64,000 bases of DNA from Apteryx mantelli (Eukaryota > Chordata > Aves > Apterygiformes > Apterygidae), in contig NC_089978.1 in the NCBI RefSeq assembly GCF_036417845.1, positions 143,152,288 to 143,216,287 of the forward strand. The letters are read 5' to 3'. The notes under the pieces were generated by a model. The model was not told the origin of the DNA, did no database searches, and saw only the letters and a list, made by a program, of their open reading frames with translations. Both the position numbers and the translations under genes were made by a program. Positions 24,969 to 33,700 of the stretch are shown here, one piece after another; positions within the stretch are counted from its first letter, which is position 1, and each line of letters begins with the position of its first letter.

Positions 24969-26011
24969 ATAGGATAGTTGCTTTTACACACTCAAGAGGT
25001 AGGGCTTTGAAATTCAATCTTCCTCATAAACTTTTTGGGCAGACAAATCAGTGTAGGTGAAAGTCTACATCAATGGAAAAAATGCAGTACATAATTCATA
25101 CACAGGACAAAGATTTATTTCTAACCATCAACTGAGATCCTGAAATGAAGAAAGAAAATTAGCTCAGAAAGACCCCACAGCCCAGATACTAAGATGTGAA
25201 GAGTGCTGGTTTGCAGCCGCCTAGAACAATGATCAGGAATGTGGCCAAGCCTGAAAGCAGTGAATATACTCATGTTTTCCCCACTAAAGTGCTATCTCCC
25301 CCTTCTTATACAGAGTTCTGAAAGAACATGCCTTCTTTGAAGCACTTTTGTTAGCTATCATCCCCACAAAGCTATTTGAGGGTATTTAAGTATTTGAGAA
25401 CAGAATTGTTGTGCTACAGAGCAATTGGAACTTGTTTTGTTTCTTTTAGGGGAGGGGAGGAAAAAAGGGAGTTTTATGATGCAAATAGTCAATAAAATCC
25501 TGATGCAACTGCAACTCCCTGTTGCCCACCTTTTAGTCCCTAGCTTTCTCCAAGAACATCTTTTTCTAAAGCAGCCTGTTTTTCTTTAATTCCTCATCCG
25601 TTTCTATAGAGAAAGATTGAGGCACAAATGGCTACATCATGTTCATTTGATCATGAGAAACAGATCAGAGGCCTGCACCAAAGCCTAAGCCAGATGACAG
25701 TATGTATTAGACAACCTCTGATCACACCAGTGAAGTTTAAAGGTCTCATGAAGGTTTTCTTTAGTCCAGGCATTTCATACGTACCATACAAGGCAATTAA
25801 CAAAATGAAGTTTCATTAGGTTAAGACAGGATATCATGTACTGCAAACTTCAGAAAAAGCTGTTCTGTATGTTATCTGTGCCTTTTGAGTCCAATTGCCC
25901 ATACTGTAGTTTGTTTTGAACCAATGTTGAGTAGAAGAGACGATTCTTTAGGTCTAGCACATGTAGCAATTCAGTTGCATTTCCAACCTTGACTTGAACC
26001 AGGCTGCTTGT
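24969..26011 (-). other. Probable UPK3A 3' untranslated and downstream region
   Basis: Reading on the minus strand from the UPK3A stop, the first poly(A) signal candidates are ATTAAA at 25590-25585 (about 420 bases after the stop) and AATAAA at 25119-25114 (about 890 bases after). A third AATAAA lies inside the LTR at 24643-24638. No coding content was recognised, and no extra UPK3A exon encoding the mammalian tyrosine-containing tail end was found here. Confidence 0.5.
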
Positions 26012-26099
26012 TCACTCGGAGCTCACCTGCAGTCTAGGTTCACTTTGTTGAATAGTCTGAGACATGTGTCTTGTTGCTTCAGAAGAATCTTCTAATCCC
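26012..26099 (-). CDS. UPK3A: UPK3A exon 6, short cytoplasmic tail and stop
   Basis: Acceptor ACTAG at 26100. It encodes residues 236-264, including LEDSSEATRHMSQTIQQSEP, which aligns with the human tail MGSSDGETTHDSQITQE. The frame then reads RLQVSSE and stops at TGA (26014-26012), whereas the human tail continues for about 20 residues with tyrosine motifs. A CAG|GTGAGC site at 26027/26026 could act as a donor to a further exon, but none was found downstream, so read-through to TGA is preferred. Confidence 0.8.
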
Positions 26100-29000
26100 C
26101 TAGTTGGGCAGTGAAAGGCTTTATTTAGTTCCAGTAGAGAGTGAGTGGAGCCTACTTTCACAAGGTTCTGCAAAGACCAATTGCTACTTGAATCATTTAG
26201 TATCGGAGAATATCACAGATTTTTAAATAATCATTTGCTGTGCAGTTTTTACTTTCCACATCTTTAATCCAGCACCCTGGCAGAGCTGAGTAAACAGAGA
26301 GTACTTGCATCGTTTTCAAGCAAAAGAATTAGGTTTCTGCAGCCCTGATACCCACTATTTCTGAAGTTTAGTTCATTCTCACTGGAGGTTCATCTTCAGA
26401 ATCAGTGAGGCCTCATTGATTTTCTGGGGCAGCTGTCACAGAAGACTAGAGACAGTGTGTAGGCTAGTTCAGTTACACAGCACCAGCAAGACCTCATTTA
26501 CTTATTTAAATAAGTAAGTAACTTATTTTTCCAGGGGAGGTAGCAAATCCATTATACTCAAACAGTCATTAATTAGTACAGTATGTGATCTCTGTGAATG
26601 TCTGCACTACTTAAGACAGTTTCCTCTCTCTTGAACTAGATGGATGGCTGCTATATATATGGAAGAACAGACTTTAAGCATGTGCAACTCTGTTGTTTTT
26701 TCCAGTGGTACTTGCTGGAATCTGACAGCTGGTAGGTTTAAGATTGTGCAATAATTACAAGAGGTGTTGATCTTGGCCTTGGTAAGGAAGATCATGACAA
26801 AAAACATCTTTCCCTCTGTTGCCAAGTTCAAAATTAGGAGGACATCTGGTCTGTCATCTCAAACAACATTAGCAACAGTGGCTTGAAACAGTTGGGGAGA
26901 CAGCTGGTGACGAAGGGGTTAGGGGACCCTCTGTTACTAGAAGTTAAAAGATGTAGTAGTACTTACTTGACAGCAGAGGACACACAAGCAAGAAAGCCAG
27001 AAAGCAGAAGGAACACAAAAGCACTCAGGATTGATGTAATGACTATCATGCTTCCACTCCTTCGACCAGGCCAGGTATCAATTTTCGTGGGAAGTTTAAC
27101 TAGAAAAGCATGAAAAGAACGTTCCTATTGTCTATTTTTGACTAGTACACCCTCACCAAAAGGGGGAAGGCTAGTGATTTAGGAGAGGCAAAATGATTCT
27201 GTCTCTACCTGAAGTCTTAGGTGAGCTACAGGAAACAGGTTTAATGCTCAGTGTCAGCTGTTAGAGGGGATAAGACTGTCTCAGCAGGCTAGTCAGTATG
27301 ACTAGTATCTGTATTAGACAGAAGTTTCAGAAGAGCCTGATACATTTTTACTTGAGACTTGATGCATGCCATGGTACAAACCTCATCTTTACTAAAAGAA
27401 TTATTTTGTTCTGAAGGTCACAGAAGAAGCAGAACATTATTCCACATTTAAGTCTGCTATTCCCATACTGAAAGGCTGACAAAATTGTTTAAACTGTGGG
27501 AAAGGACTAGGCACTGCTCCTTAGGAGAGTAATAGGTATTCTAAAGCCAGTGCAGCTTCTCAGAATACCTGAACAAAGCCACTGACTTACCTCGTCTGGT
27601 TTTGATTGGATCAGACCAGAGAGTTTGGTCTTTCATGATACTGTCAGCGTTATCTACCAACATGTATTTAAATCTGTGAGGGGAAAAAATTAAATTAGTT
27701 ATTTCAAATCTGAGCTTCCTTACTAGGATTTTGTAAGCTATTGCGTTAGCTAGTTGGTCTTCTTTTTTTGTTGAAAGATTAGATAGAGATAGTCAAAGGT
27801 AACTGGCTATTTCCAAAGACCTTATAAAGAACAGAATGTAATTAATCATAGAAAAAACTTTCTGTATGATGTCATGCACTTCATTCTTGAGCCTGGGCAG
27901 ATGATAGCTTTCCAACAATAGTTTTTCCCAGCTTGCTATTCCCTGTTGTGAAGAACTTCATTATTTAGGACGGCAAGTGGTTTTGATTTCCGTATGGAAG
28001 TCAAAGATTTTGTCCAACAATAAAGATCTTTGGCACTTTCCCTGCTAGAGGAAGGCATCAAGGAGATAGACCAACATCAGATTTGGCAAAGAAAGTAAGT
28101 TTCCATTCTATAATAGTCTGACTTTTCAGAAATGTCCTGAAGAGACAGAGAAGCCAAGACAGTTTTTGCAAAATTAAGCTGATAGTATTCTGTTTCAGAA
28201 GCATATTAGGTCTCCCCAACAGACATAGCTCAATGTGATTGCCATTTTTACTATGGCTTTTAAATGGAGGATATCAGCGTAACAAGAGTTTCAGGTAACA
28301 GCAGGCAGGGTCCCCAGCTTCCCCAGACAACAGGGCTCAGACAAGTTGGCAAGCCACCTGGTCCTCACTGTCAAGCCTCCAGCCATATTAGGGGCTCCCT
28401 GGAGCTGGGGACCACAGAGGACTTTGGCCCCCCAGCATCCCACCAAAGTAAAGCAAGTAGTGTCAGAGCTGTGCCTGCATTTTGTCAGAATCACTTAACC
28501 CAAAATACACAATGAATAACCTCAGCATCATTTCCTAAGCAAACTCTTTTTCCTTCATCAGTTTCTGTTCAGATGCTATCACTGGATCACCTACTGCAAC
28601 AGAAATAATAGATTCAGCAGTTCACGCACGAATTTTCCTAATGATCTGTGAATTTAACCTGACGGAGCTCACCATTGCAAGACAAGCCCTACAGAGTGCT
28701 AGACCAAAGCCAAGCCACCTTCGTTATTACCTTTGCAGTGGAACACTTCAATTCTGGACTGGTGATTTGAATCATACTATTACAGGGGAACATTACAGAC
28801 TGAACATTGCTTCCTACTGCATTTTAAGAGGAATAATCACCTTGGGAGAAATAAGAATTGTACCTGTACATTGAATCTGGAGCAAGAGGTGGGTTACAGA
28901 CACCTAGGAAGTTTGGGTCATACAAACGAGTCCCATCATCCCCAACTCTGAAGAGGTATTGTTTCAGGACATCAGAAACTTTGTTAATGTCTCCTACATC

Positions 29001-32000
29001 AGCAAGGTTTGGCGGTGATGCGCAGTTGGGTACATTGAACAAGGCCGCCCTGTAAGGTCCAAGCTGTCCCCCATTTGTTTGCTGGAATGTGCTGTTGAGT
29101 GGTTTGCTTCTGTTGTCAGTCACCAATGAGCTTATTGCAATTGCTGCAGGAGAGACACTTTTAAACAAGGCTGTTAGAACTAGTTCATTCCTTTTCGTTC
29201 ACCCAGTATTTACTTGGTGACTTTCTCTTTTGCCCCAAAACACCCAAGTGAGAAACCAAAAATCTGCTACCAGTTTGGCTGTGTAGGGATCCCACCACCC
29301 CTCCCCATTTGCTGATGAAGCCTAACACTTGTCCCTTAAACTGTGAAGGCTCCACAGCATATCTCAAAGCAGTGCTTTTCAGTAGCCACCCTCCCAAAAT
29401 TCCTCTTTTCCAAGAAGAATCTGATAGAGTGGGGAGGGGGGGTGGCAAAAAGTATGAATGAGCTCGTAAAGGCACAAGGCAGAAAGAAATGAACACAGCT
29501 TTTACCATTCTACCTAGAGTGGATTAAAAAATAATAATAATAATAGAAAGCTTGATGAAGAAGCCAGCTTCTTTCCTCAAATTCTGTATGGGGTTGAGGA
29601 GTCTGCTGCTCAGAGAGCAGTTGGCTCAGAGTGAGATATTGTTCCCATGTCAGAAGAAGCAGATAAGCTTCCATTTTGGCTGCTTATCTGATAGCACAAA
29701 ATATTGAACCAGTTCTGGTAAGACTGCTGCGCTTCTAGAAAGGCCACAGAAATGATTTTCCACCCATTTGCAGTCCCTTGCCAGAAGGCCAGTATGAAAG
29801 ATTAGGCTGTTTACGTCACTGGCCATGCACAGACATCTGCCTTGCCCTCTGCAGCTGAGGAGGGGGTGAACATGGACAGGGAAGACCTGTCAGATTCTTT
29901 GCAGTGAAGTGGCCCTCCCAGTCAGGTGTTCTTGTATATGGCCCAGCCACATACAGTGTGCTTCCCCCATAACATACATGACTCCAATAAGCTTTCAGTA
30001 TGTTCTGCCATTTCAGATGAGACACTATACCAAGGCAGAGCTCATACAGGACCACAACTGTCCTATCTCCTGGAGCAGAAACCTTATGATTTCTGCCCAT
30101 ACAACAGCCATACCTCCCAGAACAGTGGGGTACACAACCCGACATGCGGAGGCTTCATGGACAGGTGCAGTATCTACATTTCTGAATGTGGATCAGAAAA
30201 GTAGCCATGGCAGCACTTCCAGACAGCGTGCCACAGAACAAAGTCTGAAAGTCTTCACTGCTTCAGGCAAACCATGGATCTGTGCCCAGCCCTGGAGTGT
30301 AGGGTGTGGAAGCTCAGTTTCAACTCTCAAAGCTTTCTTGCTGCAAAGCCAAGGCACAAGTCCCGAGAGATGCTCTCAAGTTCTGTGGCTGTAGTTTAGT
30401 TTATTTTGAGAGCCCCCTCCAGCTGTTCGATACTGTTAACAGTGGAGGAACACCAGTTTTTCCAAAGCTGCGGTATGTAGGGAACTACTTCAGTTTGGAA
30501 GGATTTTGTTGTGCTCCCAGAGCAGAGTTCCTACAATTGCTTGGTCATGAGAAACTTTTAGTTATGATCCGATGCAAACTGAAAACTCTTTTGAAAGAAA
30601 AAGGTTTCTTGCACAGGTTAGAAACCCAACTTCAGAATCAATGCTTGTTAGTTGAGCCCTTCCACTCAAAAGGAGCCAACAACACGAAAATGAATACTAG
30701 CTAAGATCTATTTTAATCATAGACTTGTTACCCCAAATTATACTCTTTCTCACCTAAGTCTGTTCCCTCTCCCAGTCTCCACTTCAGTAACTCTAGCTAT
30801 GAGAGAGTTAGCCTGTCTGTGGTGAGCAAGCAAGTGCTAGTGTCTAAGCAAGGGTGTTCTTAAAAACAAAACAAACAAACAAACAAAAAACATTGAGCAG
30901 ATTGAATCTGACAGGGGTACTAACAAGAATAGACCTAAAGGTTCTATTACTCTTTCAGACATTTGTTAGACTCTCAGCTTGATAGTACGCTGAGGCATTT
31001 TCAGCAGAACTGAACACAACGTGTTAAGAAAATTAAGTTCTCTTAAGCTTCTCCTCTCCCTGCTCCAAGAGGCATCCAAGGCAGAGCCAGTATGCTGCTT
31101 TCCAGACCAGAGACAAATCCAAACAAAATTCCTCCCAGTTTGCCAAGTAACAAGTTTGCATCTGCTTGCTTAAAAGTAGCAGCGTAGATTTCTCCACATA
31201 TAACCCCCTTTAGAAGAGATTCATCCATCAGTGTAAGAAGCTTTCATCACAGAAAATGGAGTGGTTGATGTAGTTTCTAACATAGAACATCAAACAACAG
31301 AGATGCATATTTGCAGTTAGAACTAGATATCAGGTCAGCGTAGCCTTTTAAGTAGTTACAATGCTCTTGCTATAGCCTCTTTCAGATGTACAAAGGTGCA
31401 TACGTTGCTTGTGGAAAGTGTCTCGGAAGGCAGTACATTCACAGTTGTTTGTGTTAGCTGTATCTAACAGCATATCTGGTTACAGTTTCTACCGTTATGA
31501 TCAAGCAGCATCTTCCTTCCACCTTTTCCAAAAGGGCAACAACAACAGTGGTGGAAGTTTTAGATGCTTTCTGTACTATTAATTTATTGTTGTTGGCCAA
31601 CTCTTCCCTCCTGCTGTGAATTCCCTTGTCTATACCTCTCAGAAAAGGAGGCTGCATATCATAACTTCTTCCCTGAAGGTGGTATGTTGTTTATATTTGT
31701 CAGGTTAAGGAGTAGCTCTAGCTGGCATTCAAAACCTGCCGGAACAGGAGGGAACAGAGAAGGCAGCTCTTGGTCACTGCCAACAATATTTCATTGCTCA
31801 GCAATTATGAAATTCATTTTATGAATGAATCCATGGGCCAAGCATCTTTGACCACAAGTCTAGCATGACTTCTCTTTGTCTACAAAGAGTTCTGTCCTTG
31901 CAAGTGTTGGCTACCCTTGAAGTCTGCACACCCAACTATGAAGCAGATAGCAGTAGGTACCCGGCTTCTCTTACCAGCTTTACTTACAGGTATTCAGACT

Positions 32001-33385
32001 TCTATGCAAGGCATTCATGTTCAGATAAAGATAAGGTATCAGGCTGTGGACCACTTGGCTTCATTAGCAAGATTTTGCTAGGCTGTTTATAGCTAATGGT
32101 GTTGCTCCACATCTACAGGGAGTCAGCTAACACAGCTCTTGTGCTTGTTCTTATTAGTCAGCCCCACTGAAATACTATGGTTATTTTATAATAAGAGTTT
32201 AGAGAAAGTTGAGACCAGAAGCTCAGCTTGCATGCAGTTTGCAGCTACATATTTTCTCCTCTCCCCCATTCAGATACAGTTCCATCAGATTTTGAAGAAT
32301 TACATTAGAAGCCACATAATGTAGTTATGCTCCAGAGAGAAAGTAATGCTGGATACTTACCCGATTCCATCATTGCATACAAGTAGATGGTGTAAGATTT
32401 ATTTGGACTTAGTGAGCTATCAAACATACAGAAAGGTTTCTCTAGAGCAACTGTAGTAAGGCTGGGATTGTTTGTAGCAAGCTGAGAGGCTGCAATCTGA
32501 GGTTTCAGGCTCTGATCTAGAAGAGAATGTTACCAAAAAAGTGTGTGAAAGTCTTTCACCTCTCCCTCTGCAAGCTCTGACTCAAAAGGGAGGGTAGGCA
32601 TTGCTAGCAAACAACATTAAAGCATAAGAATGAGATATGAAATGCGGCTGCCCAGGAAGCAACATACCTGTCCTGTGAAAGTTTGAGAGTTGGTGGGGTT
32701 GTTGTAATGCAAATTGGGGAACTCAAGAATTTGGAGAGGGAGGCAGGAGACATTGCTGCTCCTCAGGAAGGTAACAAGCACATCAGTCACATTACCAGAG
32801 GTGGACAAAGGCAAAGCCTTATTAGCTGAGAGACTTGAACCTCTGTCATTAGAGTCCCATATATGCAACCACCCCCTAAACTGCCCAACAGCAGCACCAG
32901 AAGCAGTGCAATTATTTTTCAAATCCTTAAGCTACAAGAAATCTTAGTAAGGTTTTGAAGACATACAGGGCAGGAATAACAGATCTAGCAGAGCCTTACA
33001 GAAAGGAAAACTGCCTGGGAGAGGCACTGGAGAGAGAAATCAGTACTGGAAGAGGGTTTTGTGTCAGACATTTCTCCATTCCCTCACCCCATCTCCAGTC
33101 TCCTGGGAAAGTTTAACTAACAACTAAATGAGAAAGAGATTAAGTAGTTCCTCCTCCTTCCCAACCTAGATGCAGCAGAGACACTTTAACAAGCTTCCAA
33201 CAAGATACAGTACGTTTGCAGCCCTAAACCCCCTTCTCAGCACAGAGCTGACACCCCAAAAGAAACAGAAATACAAGGAGAACAACAACAAAAAAAGAGG
33301 AGAAAACAACCACAGATAGATACCACTTACCTGCATATAGCTGCCCTAGGGAGCAAAAGGCTAATACAACCCAATTGCCCCTCAT
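26012..33385 (-). CDS. UPK3A: Uroplakin 3a, six coding exons, complete
   Basis: Joined coding exons, in transcript order, are 33385-33331, 32516-32361, 29143-28864, 27673-27591, 27099-26967 and 26099-26012: 795 nt, 264 residues plus stop. All introns are GT-AG and every junction keeps the frame. The order is signal peptide (1-18), lumenal domain (19-about 207), transmembrane helix (about 208-235) and short cytoplasmic tail (236-264). Signature stretches shared with mammalian uroplakin 3a include ATNNPSLTTVALEKP, DPNFLGVCNPPL, DQTLWSDPIKT and IDTWPGRRSG just before the membrane. Sequons are at N57, N81 and N87. In mammals UPK3A pairs with UPK1B in the plaques of the urothelial apical membrane. 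Here R143 stands where mammals have a cysteine, and the tail is about 20 residues shorter. UPK3B is less likely, because the tail's SSEATRHMSQ block aligns with UPK3A. Confidence 0.95.
26498..26517. repeat. 20-bp perfect palindrome in UPK3A intron 5
   Basis: TTACTTATTTAAATAAGTAA equals its own reverse complement. It lies in the 867-base intron 5 and is followed directly by a further AAGTAACTTATTT echo. Confidence 0.9.
26967..27099 (-). CDS. UPK3A: UPK3A exon 5, membrane-proximal loop and transmembrane helix
   Basis: Residues 192-236. The acceptor is TTTCTAG and the donor GTAAGT. The IDTWPGRRSGSMIVITSIL block (198-216) is almost identical to human UPK3A and spans the entry to the membrane; the hydrophobic stretch runs to about residue 235 and ends in a lysine. 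Confidence 0.95.
27591..27673 (-). CDS. UPK3A: UPK3A exon 4
   Basis: Residues 164-192, with acceptor CTCACAG and donor GTAAGT. It encodes RFKYMLVDN followed by MKDQTLWSDPIKTRR, matching RFKYVLVN and VEDQTLWSDPIRTNQ of the human protein. It carries the last part of the lumenal fold before the membrane-proximal linker. Confidence 0.95.
27674..28863 (-). other. UPK3A intron 3
   Basis: 1190 bases between exons 3 and 4. A GC-richer stretch at 28264-28500 is open on both strands for 65-80 codons, but it has no recognisable content or usable splice sites joined to UPK3A. The other short introns (intron 1, 814 bases; intron 4, 491; intron 5, 867) hold nothing notable apart from the palindrome in intron 5. 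Confidence 0.75.
28864..29143 (-). CDS. UPK3A: UPK3A exon 3, main lumenal domain
   Basis: Residues 71-164 across a TCCTGCAG acceptor and a GTACAA donor (weaker than the other four). It holds sequons N81 (NRS) and N87 (NST), the GGQLGPYRAA block, cysteine 111, the DVGDINKVSDVLK helix-like stretch, and DPNFLGVCNPPL with cysteine 153. At residue 143 the codon is CGT (Arg), where human UPK3A has Cys in its GTCLWDPNF stretch. Confidence 0.95.
29526..29546. repeat. AAT microsatellite in UPK3A intron 2
   Basis: About six AAT units. Confidence 0.75.
30861..30890. repeat. AAAC microsatellite in UPK3A intron 2
   Basis: About five AAAC units followed by an A-run. Confidence 0.8.
32361..32516 (-). CDS. 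UPK3A: UPK3A exon 2, start of lumenal domain
   Basis: Residues 19-71. The acceptor is TTCTAG and the donor GTAAGT. It encodes the conserved ATNNPSLTTVALEKPFCMFD block (33-51 after A32), with cysteine 48 and a sequon at N57 (NKS), ending in an IYLYAMMES strand that aligns with VYLYVLVDS of human UPK3A. Confidence 0.95.
33331..33385 (-). CDS. UPK3A: UPK3A exon 1, start and signal peptide
   Basis: The ATG at 33385-33383 has A at -3. Eighteen residues, MRGNWVVLAFCSLGQLYA, form a classical signal peptide with a basic N-end, a hydrophobic core and a small residue before the likely cut (LYA|DQ). The exon ends in phase 1 at CAG|GTAAGT. No other upstream ATG gives a frame into exon 2 through a good donor. 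A 5' untranslated exon further upstream cannot be excluded. Confidence 0.9.
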
Positions 33386-33700
33386 GCTTGAGCCCAACCA
33401 AAACCTACCACAGAAAAAAGAAAAAACAGTGGTGGGAGGCAGCCCCTGCTAAAGAGCTCCCACATGCACTCCTGCCCTGAAGTCAAGCACACCTGCACCT
33501 TTCCACAAGCTCCCTATGCTTAGGAGCTACCCACCCCCTCAGCACCTCCCTGTATGCTTATCCTCCCTCCTGCTCAGGTAGCACCAGCCCCCAATCTTTA
33601 TCAGCTCCCAGGTGGTGGAGGAGGGTGTTGGAGCTTTCATTTCCACTCAATATTGGACACCAGTCTAGCTCTCAGCAATGCTATGGGTGTAAAGAGGATT
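33386..33700 (-). promoter_or_regulatory. UPK3A 5' flank, probable promoter region
   Basis: This is the 300 bases upstream of the UPK3A ATG. There is no CpG island, which fits a tissue-restricted gene. A GATA-type site (CTGATAAAG on the minus strand, at about 33604-33596) and E-box-like CACCTG/CAGGTG words (about 33490 and 33610) are present. No clear TATA box was seen at a fitting distance. The assignment rests on position; the start site is not defined. Confidence 0.35.

Larger units (their letters stand above)
29144..32360 (-). other. UPK3A intron 2, the largest intron
   Basis: 3217 bases between exons 2 and 3. It contains an AAT microsatellite (29526-29546) and an AAAC repeat (30861-30890). 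Frames of 110-160 codons around 29.8-30.7 kb occur on both strands, but they are not supported by any motif. No nested gene or mobile element was recognised. Confidence 0.7.

Noticed and set aside
1..26000. FAM118A coding exons
   Set aside because: Expected from human gene order, but none of the protein's conserved stretches was recognised on the minus strand, so no call is made.
24969..26011. A seventh UPK3A exon carrying the mammalian tail end
   Set aside because: I looked on the minus strand for a tyrosine-containing tail segment after a usable acceptor and found none, so the TGA in exon 6 is taken as the end.
29909..30704. Overlapping plus-strand frames of 161 and 132 codons in UPK3A intron 2
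   Set aside because: No motif, both overlapping in different frames, with another open frame opposite. Best seen as chance open frames in GC-moderate intron.
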